From assembly GCF_002975205.1 (NCBI RefSeq), contig NZ_PCOC01000001.1, positions 434,001 to 498,000 of the forward strand: a stretch of DNA of 64,000 nucleotides. Direction: 5' to 3'. This DNA comes from Ochrobactrum vermis. GTDB taxonomy: Bacteria > Pseudomonadota > Alphaproteobacteria > Rhizobiales > Rhizobiaceae. Position numbers and translations under genes: made by a program. This document shows positions 27,171 to 35,729 of the stretch, one piece after another (positions within the stretch are counted from its first letter, which is position 1; every line of letters starts with the position of its first letter). The notes below the pieces were generated by a model. The model did no database searches, had not been told where the DNA came from, and saw only the letters and a program-made list of their open reading frames with translations.

Positions 27171-28214
27171 ATGCGGCAGCGCGCGAATAAGGTCGTTCAG
27201 CAATGGTCTGCGAGCTGGCGCGATTCCCTGATCGCGTCCTTTGCAGGCGGTGTCGCATGGCTGATCTGCCAACTGGCTCTAGGGCAGCCGAAACCCGTTT
27301 TTGCCATGGTCACGGCTGTGATTTGTCTGGCGCCGAACCTGCCCAACCATGGCAAGCAGGCGATAGGGGTGATGGTCGGCGTCACGACCGGTGTTCTGGT
27401 TGGGGAACTTTCGCTGCTCTTGCCGGAAACTGTTCCGGTCTTCCACACAAGCATCGTGACCTTCGTTGCCATGGTTCTGGCGACGTCTTTCGGCATGGCT
27501 CCGGCCATTGCCATTCAGTCGGGCGTCTCGGCAATTCTGGTTCTCGCCATGGGGCCTCAGGTTGCAGGTGTGACGCGCTTGATCGATGTGCTGGTCGGTG
27601 CCGGTGTGGGCTTGCTGTTCAGCCAGATATTGATGACGCCCAGCCCCGTACTTCTGATCGACAAGGCCGTTCGCGGCTTGCTGGACCGTCTTGCGAACGG
27701 GCTCAAACAATCGGCTGTAGCACTTGAAAAGCAGGACCTCGCAAGGGCCCAGAGTGCGATCAATCAGTTCACTTCCGCCCACCGGGCGGTGATCGCATTG
27801 GGCGACGGCATCGCATTGGCGCGCAGCAATGCGCGCTGGTCGCTGCGTGGGCGGCTGGTGGCGCGTGAGGTTACGGAAATGGCGGGCCGGTACGACCGGC
27901 GCGGCATCCGTCTTTACGCATCGGCGCTTCTGTTCGGGGAAGCACTTGGCAATGCGCTGCGAAAGAAGGAGGCGCCGCCGCCGCCCTGGCTGATGGAAGC
28001 CTTGCAGGTGGTCATTGCCAATTGCGAGCTTGAGGAAGGGCAGGAGCCAAGCCGGATTCCTCCCATGCCAAAGGACATTCCGTTCGGCTGGCGCGATTGC
28101 GCACACCGGCTGGCATCGGTTCAGGACACGCTTCTGCACTTCCTGCATTCCGATATTCCGGACAGTCTTCCCGTACCCAAACGGCAGCAAAAGCAGGACG
28201 AAGCCCCAGCTTGA
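27171..28214 (+). CDS. FUSC/aromatic-acid-exporter-family membrane protein
   Basis: The protein (347 aa) has about six transmembrane helices in the first 165 residues, with hydrophobic stretches around ASFAGGVAWLICQLAL, AIGVMVGVTTGVLVG and LIDVLVGAGVGLLF. A long cytoplasmic helical part follows with LLDRLANGLKQSAVALEKQ. This is the layout of half-size fusaric-acid-resistance or aromatic-acid exporters. The start at 27171 has GGAGGG 4 bases upstream; the ATG at 27159 would overlap that site. The substrate is not predictable. Confidence 0.8.
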   Translation: MRQRANKVVQQWSASWRDSLIASFAGGVAWLICQLALGQPKPVFAMVTAVICLAPNLPNHGKQAIGVMVGVTTGVLVGELSLLLPETVPVFHTSIVTFVAMVLATSFGMAPAIAIQSGVSAILVLAMGPQVAGVTRLIDVLVGAGVGLLFSQILMTPSPVLLIDKAVRGLLDRLANGLKQSAVALEKQDLARAQSAINQFTSAHRAVIALGDGIALARSNARWSLRGRLVAREVTEMAGRYDRRGIRLYASALLFGEALGNALRKKEAPPPPWLMEALQVVIANCELEEGQEPSRIPPMPKDIPFGWRDCAHRLASVQDTLLHFLHSDIPDSLPVPKRQQKQDEAPA

Positions 28215-28220
28215 AGATTT

Positions 28221-29000
28221 TCAGAGAAGCGACCGCACATGATGCGCCAGCTCATCCGCCGCCTGCCGGGCGAGCCTGGGGCGGTTCTGCCAATCGTCAA
28301 ACGCCGCGCCGCGATAGGCTGCCTGCCCAAGTGCAAGGGCAGAAGCGGTTTCGGACGAAACAAGCGGCAATGCCCATTCGGCGGCTGCATCTTTCGGGGT
28401 AAATTTCCCGGTTTCGAGTGTGTACCACATGCGCGCAAGCGTCAGCAGCACATTGCGCTCGTCACCTGGAAGATTGCCAAGCAGGCCGGACAACGCATCG
28501 GCAATGGCCCTGCGAACATCTTCACGTGGCACTTCCGGCAGAATATGTTCCCGTGCCGGGCCGACGAGGCTTACTGCTTCCTGACCGGCTTGCGCGAGCA
28601 CCAGTGTGTATTCTGGATCAGCGTGCGGTTGAGGCACGGTTCCCGCCTCGAATTCGTCGCGCAGCCATTCTCCATAGATGAATGCACAACGCGCAGGATA
28701 GCTGAGAGCGGCGAGATCCTGCTGCAAAAAGATCATCACCTCCAGACATCTGGGTGTTCCGGGACTGGCCGGATGCCGACCCGATATCTGCATGAGCCGG
28801 TCGACGAGATGCGCGCTGGTTTCCAGTGTGAGAGGCTGGTCGCTGACCGCCAGCAGATCGACATCGCTATTGGGCCGAAGACCGCCATTCACGGCAGAGC
28901 CGTGCAGATACACAGCCTGCAAGGATCGTCCCAGACACTCCCGCAGAACGGTTAGAGCTCTTGCTGCTTCGTCTGGGATTTTTGTGTGATTTCCGTCCAT
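28221..29000 (-). CDS. AadA-like aminoglycoside nucleotidyltransferase family protein
   Basis: The 259-residue protein has the nucleotidyltransferase motif LHGSAVNGGLRPNSDVDLL with Gly34-Ser35 and the metal-binding Asp46 and Asp48. A helical C-terminal domain follows with LARMWYTLETGKFTPKDAAAEW, which is typical of ANT(3'')/AadA enzymes that adenylylate streptomycin and spectinomycin. Base composition and surroundings look chromosomal and no attC or integrase is seen, so it is probably an intrinsic homologue. Activity on drugs is not shown by sequence. Confidence 0.85.
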   Translation of the reverse strand: MDGNHTKIPDEAARALTVLRECLGRSLQAVYLHGSAVNGGLRPNSDVDLLAVSDQPLTLETSAHLVDRLMQISGRHPASPGTPRCLEVMIFLQQDLAALSYPARCAFIYGEWLRDEFEAGTVPQPHADPEYTLVLAQAGQEAVSLVGPAREHILPEVPREDVRRAIADALSGLLGNLPGDERNVLLTLARMWYTLETGKFTPKDAAAEWALPLVSSETASALALGQAAYRGAAFDDWQNRPRLARQAADELAHHVRSLL

Positions 29001-29069
29001 AATTCGTAGATACTGTGCTCGGCGGACATATACAATAAAGGCGGAACGTAGAGAGTGTTTTCCCTTTTT

Positions 29070-29678
29070 TCACGCCGTCGAGATTTCCCGTCTTTCCTGA
29101 ATATGGTCGATCAAGCCCCATTCGAGACCTGCTTCCGCCGTCATGAAATTATCGCGGTCGAGCGCACGCTCCACCTCTTCATAAGTGCGCCCACAATGTT
29201 CGGCATAAAGACGCGTCATCAGCCGCTTGGTTCGTTGTGCTTCCTCGGCATGGATAAAGATGTCTGATGCCTGCCCCTGAAAACCACCGGAGGGCTGGTG
29301 GACAAGAAGGTTTGCGTTGGGAAGTGCAGCGCGGTGACCGGGCTCACCGGCCATCAGCAGGAAGGAGCCCATCGAGCGGGCCGTGCCCATGCAAAGCGTG
29401 TGCACCGGCGCACGGACATAGCGCATCGTGTCATAGATCGCGAGGCCGCTGGTCACAACGCCGCCCGGCGAATTGATATAGAGGTTGATCGGCTGTTTGG
29501 AATTTTCCGCTTCCAGAAACAGCAATTGCGCGCAGATAAGTGCGGACACGGTGTCGTTCACTTCGCCATTGAGAAAGATGATCCGTTCGCGCAGCAGGCG
29601 CGAATAGATATCGAACGACCTTTCGCCACGACTGGACTGTTCCACGACCATAGGGACGAGTTGCATCGTTTCGCGCAT
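29070..29678 (-). CDS. clpP: ClpP-family serine protease, second-type paralogue
   Basis: The 202-residue protein has the whole ClpP core with [20 protein letters not shown] and an intact triad: Ser102 (ARSMGSFLL), His127 (LLVHQPSGG) and Asp176 (DRDNFMT). The spacings of 25 and 49 equal those of E. coli ClpP. The serine motif reads GTARSMGS rather than GQAASMGA, which suggests a paralogue rather than the housekeeping clpP. No clpX, clpA or trigger-factor gene adjoins it. The partner ATPase is unknown. Confidence 0.9.
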   Translation of the reverse strand: MRETMQLVPMVVEQSSRGERSFDIYSRLLRERIIFLNGEVNDTVSALICAQLLFLEAENSKQPINLYINSPGGVVTSGLAIYDTMRYVRAPVHTLCMGTARSMGSFLLMAGEPGHRAALPNANLLVHQPSGGFQGQASDIFIHAEEAQRTKRLMTRLYAEHCGRTYEEVERALDRDNFMTAEAGLEWGLIDHIQERREISTA

Positions 29679-29712
29679 CGGCGAACTCCTCTCTTCCAGA
29701 AATTGGGGGACT

Positions 29713-29814
29713 AGAGCATTTCCAGCAAAAGTGCGAAGCGGTTTTGCGTAGGATAATGCGTAAAAACAAAGAGATAGAGCGGTTCCAACGCTCTGGTTTA
29801 ACTGGAACCGCTCT
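29713..29814. repeat. Bipartite palindromic repeat between the SRPBCC gene and clpP
   Basis: Part A starts AGAGCATTTCCAGC and includes GTGCGAAGCGGTTTTGCG. Part B is a perfect 12-base inverted repeat, AGAGCGGTTCCA at 29776-29787 and TGGAACCGCTCT at 29803-29814. The last bases CTCTA contain, on the minus strand, the TAG stop of the SRPBCC gene. Confidence 0.82.
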
Positions 29815-30172
29815 AGGCGGCGCGCATCAGCGGTGCCCTGTTGCTGTTTGCGGCAACCGCTGCGGCACGTTTCAGGCGCGTGTCGTTCAGCTCATGGATG
29901 ACGCGCAGATAGGTGCCGCCGGAAATGCCCGGTACAATGCGGAACGTGACCAAGCTTTCCAGAAAGGGCGGTTCGCTTTCCCGTATCCGGTAGCTTATTT
30001 CCTCGCCGGGCTTGCAGGATGCGGGCTCCGGCTCCGCCAACGCCTCGGACGGAAGCCAGTTTTCGCGAAACTCCGGAATGCTGATCGCCCGCCACACTTT
30101 CTGCGGCGCGGCATCCAGCTCATATTCCAGCTCAATGCCCTTTTCGCGTGGTTCTTCCTGCCGGTCGGTCAT
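29813..30172 (-). CDS. SRPBCC/AHSA1-domain protein
   Basis: The 119-residue protein has the Bet v1-like START fold of the AHSA1 family, starting with [20 protein letters not shown] and ending with the helix [17 protein letters not shown]. It overlaps the ArsR regulator by 4 bases (ATGA). ArsR-AHSA1 pairs are widespread; the AHSA1 member is thought to bind a small hydrophobic ligand. Its stop codon TAG is provided by the edge of the adjoining palindromic repeat. Confidence 0.88.
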   Translation of the reverse strand: MTDRQEEPREKGIELEYELDAAPQKVWRAISIPEFRENWLPSEALAEPEPASCKPGEEISYRIRESEPPFLESLVTFRIVPGISGGTYLRVIHELNDTRLKRAAAVAANSNRAPLMRAA

Positions 30173-30483
30173 TGGTCCATATCCTTCAGCAAGGTTTTGA
30201 GAGCGTCGATACGTTCCGGCCAGTAGGCACGATATTTCGCAAGCCAGTTGGCGATGAGTGTCAGCCCGTTCGGATCGACTTCGTAATTGACGAAGCGTCC
30301 CTCACGTTCCTCACGCACCAGCCCTGCACCGCGCAACACCGCGAGATGCTGCGACATGGCGGGCTGGCTGATCTCCATGCCTTCGCGCAGCGCACTGGCA
30401 TTCATGCTGCCCGATGCCAGCTTCTCGAAAATCATCCGGCGGGTCGGGTCGGCAAGCGCCCGAAATATATCGTTCTCGTTCAT
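30169..30483 (-). CDS. ArsR-family transcriptional regulator
   Basis: The 104-residue winged-helix protein begins MNENDIFRALADPTRRMIFE, with the recognition-helix region REGMEISQPAMSQHLAVLRGAGLV and the wing EREGRFVNYEVD. No metal-binding ELCVCDL motif is present, so a metal signal is unlikely. It is coupled to the SRPBCC gene. An 11-base perfect inverted repeat starts only 3 bases upstream of the start codon and no ribosome site is seen, so the mRNA may be leaderless. Confidence 0.92.
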   Translation of the reverse strand: MNENDIFRALADPTRRMIFEKLASGSMNASALREGMEISQPAMSQHLAVLRGAGLVREEREGRFVNYEVDPNGLTLIANWLAKYRAYWPERIDALKTLLKDMDQ

Positions 30484-30485
30484 GC

Positions 30486-30513
30486 AATCACATAAGCACG
30501 CACTTATGTGATT
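30486..30513 (-). promoter_or_regulatory. Operator of the ArsR-SRPBCC pair
   Basis: Perfect arms AATCACATAAG (30486-30496) and CTTATGTGATT (30503-30513) flank a 6-base centre. On the coding strand a possible promoter TTGCGA-N18-TATGTG overlaps the repeat and would start transcription at or near the ATG. Autorepression by the ArsR protein is inferred. Confidence 0.7.
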
Positions 30514-30542
30514 CGCAAGGCCTTATTTGAATACGGCCGTTA

Positions 30543-30914
30543 TCATTGGTCAGACGAATGAAACCGCATGGTGAAGACATTCCCGCCGATGCCCTCTGCC
30601 AGCGCGGGAGCAAGCTTCAGTGGCGTGCATTTTTCGATCGCCTCGATTGCACCATTCAGGAATGCCTTTTTGGCCGCGTCATCACCCTGAACATTGATTG
30701 CACTGGCACGCGGCGGTCCCATCAGGCTTCCGTCACGCTTGAAGCTGAAGCTGAGGGTAACGGCGGAATTCTTGCTGCCTGAAGGTGGCGACCAGCAGGC
30801 GTTCAACGCACTTCCGACCTCGTCCATCGTCTTCAATTCCTGCGCCTGAGCGGCCCCTGTGGCGGTGATCATAACGGTGGTCAACAGACAAACGGATAGT
30901 CCCGATCTATTCAT
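30543..30914 (-). CDS. Small secreted protein with TonB/TolA C-terminal-like fold
   Basis: The 123-residue protein has a clear signal peptide (MNRSGLSVCLLTTVMITATG, cut near AQAQE). The mature part has two cysteines (NACWSPP and EKCTPL), and the pattern VTLSFSFKRDGSLMGPP followed by a helix and a P-L-KLAPAL segment, as in TonB or TolA C-terminal domains. It stands alone, with no TonB neighbour. The function is unknown. Confidence 0.75.
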   Translation of the reverse strand: MNRSGLSVCLLTTVMITATGAAQAQELKTMDEVGSALNACWSPPSGSKNSAVTLSFSFKRDGSLMGPPRASAINVQGDDAAKKAFLNGAIEAIEKCTPLKLAPALAEGIGGNVFTMRFHSSDQ

Positions 30915-31091
30915 CCCGATCCTCCATCAATAGAGTGTAGTCAATCTATTGTAGGTCTGCTTCGCCAGAGTTCAAACCCAACTCTGTGGTTATGGCCTTA
31001 AGGTGAGCAACGTTTCAGCCTCAATAGGTGTGATCGATCCGATCAGAAAAATTCAATTGTCCCTGGATGATTGAGGTATATTTTCCCGCCA

Positions 31092-32306
31092 ATGACCGAG
31101 ACCTCCCTGGAAATGACCAAGCCTGTATCTTCACAACACCGCACTGCGGTCCGTTATGCTTTCGGCGGTTTTCTGGCCATGGCCGCCGCCATGGGGATAG
31201 GTCGTTTCATTTATACGCCGATCCTGCCGGGGATGATGGCCGATGTCGGCTTCACTGCCGCCGACGCAGGTTTCATCGCATCGGCAAACTATATCGGCTA
31301 TCTGCTGGGGGCGATTGTTGCAGGTTATGGATGGTCTGCGGGTATCGAGCGGGCAAGCGTGATTGCGGGCCTGATCGTCAGTGGATTGCTCTGCGCTGCC
31401 ATGGCGCTTTTCGATGGTGTCTGGCTGTTTTCCATTATCCGCTTTGCCGCTGGTTTCATCAGTGCAGTGACGATGATCCTTTGCACGGCAATCGTGCTGA
31501 GCCATGTCACAGCGGCGGAAAGAGCGGGGCTTGGAGCCCTGCATTTCGGCGGTGTCGGTAGCGGCATTGCACTTTCTGCCGTTCTGGTGGCACTGATCCG
31601 CTTTGCCGGGCTCGGCTGGCGCGCCGACTGGGTCGGGGCTGCGGTTCTGACCATCGTTATGGTTATCCTGGTTGCGACTTTCGTCAGGGAAGGGCCGGTC
31701 GGCGGAAATAGCGGCACGCGCGAACCGCCGCTCCCCAAGAGCTTTGCCTTCAACGCGCTGGCTCTGGCCTATGGCATTTTCGGCTTTGGCTATGTGATCA
31801 CGGCCACTTTCCTCGTTGCAATTGTACGCGCGACCGACGGCGGCCCGCTGATGGAAGCGGCTGTGTGGGTGGTGACCGGCCTGACGGCAGCGCCCTCGAT
31901 CTGGCTGTGGGCCCCGGCTGCAAAGAAGTTCGGCCTCTTCAACGCATTTGCCCTGACGGCCATTCTCGAAGCCGTCGGCGTTGCCGCAAGTGTGGTTCTG
32001 GCGCCGCCGCTCGGTCCCCTGGTGGGCGGTGTGCTTCTGGGCAGCACCTTCATGGCATTGACGGCTTTCGGATTGCAGATCGCCCGCACACTTGCCCCGG
32101 CGTCCCCGAAACGCGCCTTGGCGAGGATGACGGTCTGCTTCAGCATCGGCCAGATCGTCGGCCCGCTGGTTGCAGGCTTCATGGCGCAGCGCTCCGGCTC
32201 GTTCACTTCGGCAAGTCTGGCCGCAGCGCTCTCGCTGGTCGTCGTCGCGGTACTAGGCATCGTGGCAGGGCGCGCCGCCAGAACAGACGCCAAGGCACAT
32301 GTCTGA
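31092..32306 (+). CDS. YbfB/YjiJ-type major facilitator transporter
   Basis: The protein (404 aa) has twelve hydrophobic segments and the YbfB/YjiJ start pattern [26 protein letters not shown]. Start 31092 ([11 protein letters not shown]) is preferred to a TTG at 31071 that would add seven residues. Family members are predicted sugar or drug efflux proteins without defined substrates. It stands as a single transcription unit before bacA. Confidence 0.88.
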   Translation: MTETSLEMTKPVSSQHRTAVRYAFGGFLAMAAAMGIGRFIYTPILPGMMADVGFTAADAGFIASANYIGYLLGAIVAGYGWSAGIERASVIAGLIVSGLLCAAMALFDGVWLFSIIRFAAGFISAVTMILCTAIVLSHVTAAERAGLGALHFGGVGSGIALSAVLVALIRFAGLGWRADWVGAAVLTIVMVILVATFVREGPVGGNSGTREPPLPKSFAFNALALAYGIFGFGYVITATFLVAIVRATDGGPLMEAAVWVVTGLTAAPSIWLWAPAAKKFGLFNAFALTAILEAVGVAASVVLAPPLGPLVGGVLLGSTFMALTAFGLQIARTLAPASPKRALARMTVCFSIGQIVGPLVAGFMAQRSGSFTSASLAAALSLVVVAVLGIVAGRAARTDAKAHV

Positions 32307-32389
32307 AACCTTACAGGAATTTAACTGGTAAAGGCACAGGGACAGGCTTCATATGAGGGAAATTCCTCACGAAGTTGGACTGAAATTCA

Positions 32390-33640
32390 GTGTTTGTGTC
32401 GTTCTTTCCTCGCCCTAAATTGTTCTTCTGGTCCGCGCTCGTCTGGAGCCTGCTTGCCATCGCCGGCTGGTATCAGGGAGGGGAAGAACTGGGCGCTACA
32501 TTCGGCCTGCCGCCTTTGGCACACGATGCCGCGCCGATTATCGGTGCGAGCCTTTTCTGGTCGGCGCCGTTTCTCTGGTTCTACATATATTTCGCGGTCA
32601 TGACATTCGCCTTCTATCTGTTCTGGGCGTGGTTTTCCCCGCACCCATGGCAGCGCTGGTCCATACTCGGATCGGCTTTGATCCTGTTCACCACCTATTT
32701 CGGCGTGCAGGTCAGCGTTGCGGTCAACGCCTGGTATGGACCGTTCTACGATCTGGTTCAAAAGGCGCTTACATCGCCCGGAGCGGTCAGCGCTACTGAT
32801 TTCTACTGGGGCATGGTCACCTTTGCCGAGATCGCCTTTATCGGCGTGACGATTGGGGTTTTGAGCCTGTTTTTCGTCAGCCACTATATCTTCCGCTGGC
32901 GTTCGGCGATGAATGAATACTACGTCAGCCATTGGCCCAAACTGCGTTCCATCGAAGGTGCAGCCCAGCGCGTGCAGGAAGACACGATGCGCTTTTCCAC
33001 GACGCTGGAACAGCTTGGTGTCAGCCTTGTGAAATCCGTGATGACGCTGATCGCTTTTCTGCCGGTCCTTTTCAGCTTTTCGGAAAAGGTCAGTGAGCTG
33101 CCGGTGGTTGGTATGATGCCGCATGCGCTGGTCGTGGCGGCAATTTTCTGGGCCGCGTTCGGCACCGGATTTCTGGCGCTGGTGGGTATCAAGCTGCCGG
33201 GACTGGAGTTCAATAATCAGCGCGTCGAAGCGGCCTATCGTAAAGAACTGGTCTATGGCGAGGATCATGCAGATCGCGCGGAACCAATCACGCTGGGCGA
33301 GCTGTTTCGCAATGTCCGGCACAATTATTTCCGGCTCTATTTCCACTATGTCTATTTCAACGTCGCCCGTATTTTCTACATTCAGGCCGACAATATTTTC
33401 CCGACCCTGATCCTTATCCCGTCGATCGTGGCAGGCAAGCTGACGCTTGGCCTGATGAACCAAATCACGAATGTCTTTTCGCAGGTGCAGGGATCGTTCC
33501 AGTATCTCGTCAATTCATGGACGACGATCATCGAATTGCTGTCGATCTACAAACGTCTGAGGGCATTCGAGGCGGTCATCCGCGACGAGCCGCTGCCATC
33601 GCTGGAAAGCGCAAATTTCGGGACAACACCTTCGGCATAA
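32390..33640 (+). CDS. bacA: BacA/SbmA peptide and very-long-chain fatty acid transporter
   Basis: The 416-residue inner-membrane protein is of the SbmA/BacA family, with about seven transmembrane helices and the conserved [21 protein letters not shown] segment. The C-terminal part has [21 protein letters not shown] and [21 protein letters not shown]. BacA imports antimicrobial peptides and is needed for chronic host infection in Brucella and for legume symbiosis in Sinorhizobium. Start is GTG 32390 or GTG 32396. It is convergent with a polysaccharide deacetylase gene. Confidence 0.94.
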   Translation: MFVSFFPRPKLFFWSALVWSLLAIAGWYQGGEELGATFGLPPLAHDAAPIIGASLFWSAPFLWFYIYFAVMTFAFYLFWAWFSPHPWQRWSILGSALILFTTYFGVQVSVAVNAWYGPFYDLVQKALTSPGAVSATDFYWGMVTFAEIAFIGVTIGVLSLFFVSHYIFRWRSAMNEYYVSHWPKLRSIEGAAQRVQEDTMRFSTTLEQLGVSLVKSVMTLIAFLPVLFSFSEKVSELPVVGMMPHALVVAAIFWAAFGTGFLALVGIKLPGLEFNNQRVEAAYRKELVYGEDHADRAEPITLGELFRNVRHNYFRLYFHYVYFNVARIFYIQADNIFPTLILIPSIVAGKLTLGLMNQITNVFSQVQGSFQYLVNSWTTIIELLSIYKRLRAFEAVIRDEPLPSLESANFGTTPSA

Positions 33641-33647
33641 GGGGCGG

Positions 33648-34643
33648 TCAGGACCGGTTCTGGTCTGTATGGACAGCGTGCTTGTCGAGGCTGTCCAGAT
33701 AGTTGCTGTAGGTGGTGCATTTGACGTCGGGCTTGGTGCAGACTTCCGTCACGAGCCGTTCCATGGCGCGCCAATAGGCACCGTCATTCATCAGCACAAA
33801 ATGGAAGCCCAACTGAAGCGGAAGACGCTCGCCCACATATTGCTTGTCGAACGCTGCCCGGAAAGCCTTGTAGGCCCGATCTTCGAACGCTGCCGATTGC
33901 TGCGGCGCTTCCTTGCCCTTGGAGTGGCGGACATAGAGATTGTAGTCCATCGCCACAATGGGGCGCTGGGATGGTCCTTCCGGCACAAGCGGTAATCCGA
34001 ATGAAGCAAACTGGCCGGAAAGGATAGGCTCTTCAGGACCGCGCGTGATGGATGACGCCTGATAGCGAAAACCGTTTTTCTTGAGCGCATCCTGCACCGG
34101 CTTCGATGCGGCGAGATAAGGCGCGCGGAAACCGTCGATACCCTTCAACGCAAGATCGCGCCAGCCTTCCGGCTCACCGTCGATGCCATTATTCCTGTAG
34201 GCATCAGCGGCAATGCGGCGAAACTCCTTGATTTCCTCGTCCCAGTCGGCGGCAGACCAGTCGGTGCCGTCAAAATGGCCGCAACCATGGCTGGCGATCT
34301 CGTTTCCTTCCAGATGCGCTTGCCAGATATTGTCGAGGCGGGTGACGACTTCGTTATGGCTCAGCGCAAAGCCGACATTGGACGAACCGGCCCGCTTGCG
34401 GGGCGGCTGGTAATCGCGCCGGTCCTGCTTGGTCATCAGGAAGACGCAGGAAAGAAAATAGGTGAAATGGGCGTTGTTCTTTTTTGCCAGTTCGCGGGAG
34501 CGGGTCCACAACGCATTGTCATGTGCGCCATCGAAGGAAACCAGCACATATTGCGGCTTTGCAGACACCGGTTCCGCCTGCGCGGTGCAGGTGGCCAGAA
34601 CGAAAGCGGACAGAAGAAGAGGGCGGGGGGACAGAATGCGCAT
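33648..34643 (-). CDS. Exported polysaccharide deacetylase family protein
   Basis: The 331-residue protein has a signal peptide (MRILSPRPLLLSAFVLATCT, cut near AQAE) and a NodB-like fold. The first motif is VLVSFDGAHDN, with the catalytic Asp but AHD in place of the usual DDG. The second is IASHGCGHFDG, with the metal His pair. The third is GFRAPYLAAS. Substrate may be a periplasmic or surface polysaccharide. It ends 7 bases from bacA with no clear terminator between them. Confidence 0.88.
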   Translation of the reverse strand: MRILSPRPLLLSAFVLATCTAQAEPVSAKPQYVLVSFDGAHDNALWTRSRELAKKNNAHFTYFLSCVFLMTKQDRRDYQPPRKRAGSSNVGFALSHNEVVTRLDNIWQAHLEGNEIASHGCGHFDGTDWSAADWDEEIKEFRRIAADAYRNNGIDGEPEGWRDLALKGIDGFRAPYLAASKPVQDALKKNGFRYQASSITRGPEEPILSGQFASFGLPLVPEGPSQRPIVAMDYNLYVRHSKGKEAPQQSAAFEDRAYKAFRAAFDKQYVGERLPLQLGFHFVLMNDGAYWRAMERLVTEVCTKPDVKCTTYSNYLDSLDKHAVHTDQNRS

Positions 34644-34870
34644 GGACCACTAAACGAGGCGGGGGAGGAAACAGTTCCAGGAACTTGTTAGCTATTCCTT
34701 GAATATGGTCTCATGAATACGGCTATTGTCGGACAGAAGTGCACTTTGTGACACGTGTTTCGGCTTATTTCGCAGACGGGTCTTACATATGGCGCGAAAT
34801 GCGACTAAAAGCGCCAGAATGAACAAGTACAAACACGTACGAACATCAATTTGGCTTTAGCGGCAGGTCC

Positions 34871-35554
34871 ATGGCAGACGACAGTTTCATTCGCGAGGTA
34901 AACGAGGAAATCCGTTCGGAACGGGCAAAGCAGATCTGGCGGAATTTCGGTCCGGCATTGATCGGCGCCGCTGTGGCCGTTGTTCTGGGAACGGCTGGCT
35001 GGGTCGGTTACCAACACTGGGTCGACAGCAAGGCTTCCGCTTCCGGTGACAAGTTCCTTGCCGCACTGGATCTGGCCTCGGAAGGCAAGAACGACGAAGC
35101 GCTGACCGCGCTCGACGATCTGGAAAAGACCGGCTACGGCTCCTATCCGGTGCTGGCGCGTCTTCGCGCCGCATCGGTCATTGCTGACAAGGGCGATGCC
35201 GCCGGTGCTGTGAAGGCCTTCGATGAAGTCGCCGCCGATAACGCCGTGCCTGCGCCGCTTCGCGATGTGGCTCGCCTGCGTGCCGGCTATCTGCTGGTTG
35301 ACAGCGGTTCCTATGACGATGTCGCCAAGCGTGTCGAAACGCTTTCCGCAGATGGCAATCCGATGCGTTCAAGCGCACGCGAAGCGTTGGGTCTGGCTGC
35401 CTGGAAGGCTGAACGTTTCGATGATGCGGTCAAACTGTTCCAGCAGATCGCCAACGACAATCTGGCTCCGGCCAACATTCGCCAGCGCTCCAATACGATG
35501 CTTGATCTGATGCGCAGCGCAGGCGTCAAAGTGCCTGACGCGCAAAACACATAA
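34871..35554 (+). CDS. YfgM-like TPR protein, ancillary translocon component
   Basis: The 227-residue protein has a short cytoplasmic N-terminus (MADDSFIREVNEEIRSERAK), one transmembrane helix (about residues 28-47) and a periplasmic TPR domain with repeats around DEALTALDDLEKTGYGSY and WKAERFDDAVKLFQQIAND. It lies upstream of der, as yfgM does in E. coli (yfgM-bamB-der), where YfgM associates with SecYEG. Here bamB is missing from between them. Confidence 0.88.
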   Translation: MADDSFIREVNEEIRSERAKQIWRNFGPALIGAAVAVVLGTAGWVGYQHWVDSKASASGDKFLAALDLASEGKNDEALTALDDLEKTGYGSYPVLARLRAASVIADKGDAAGAVKAFDEVAADNAVPAPLRDVARLRAGYLLVDSGSYDDVAKRVETLSADGNPMRSSAREALGLAAWKAERFDDAVKLFQQIANDNLAPANIRQRSNTMLDLMRSAGVKVPDAQNT

Positions 35555-35562
35555 TACAACAA

Positions 35563-35706
35563 GCGCATCCCGAAAAGTGCGAAGCGGTTTTCGGACAAGA
35601 TGCGCGGGCAAACAAGGCGCATCCCGAAAAGTGCGAAGCGGTTTTCGGATAAGATGCGCGGGAAAATAAATAGATAGATCGGTTCCGTTAAAATCGGAAC
35701 CGATCT
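35563..35706. repeat. Tandem palindromic repeat plus hairpin between yfgM-like gene and der
   Basis: Two 43-base copies of the A motif (35563-35605 and 35617-35659), each starting GCGCATCCCGAAAAGTGCG, differ at one base and have a 54-base period. They are followed by a perfect 12-base inverted repeat, AGATCGGTTCCG (35676-35687) and CGGAACCGATCT (35695-35706). This is the only tandem copy in the window, and the array sits in the place where other genomes carry bamB. Confidence 0.85.
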
Positions 35707-35729
35707 GGTTTCTGGAGTTATCTTCTCCC

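Noticed and set aside
28221..29000. Recently acquired resistance cassette
   Set aside because: No attC site, integrase, insertion sequence or change in base composition is visible around the AadA-like gene.
35563..35659. Tandem 43-base repeats as a CRISPR array
   Set aside because: Only two units with an 11-base gap and no cas genes; the same unit occurs singly elsewhere as an intergenic palindrome.
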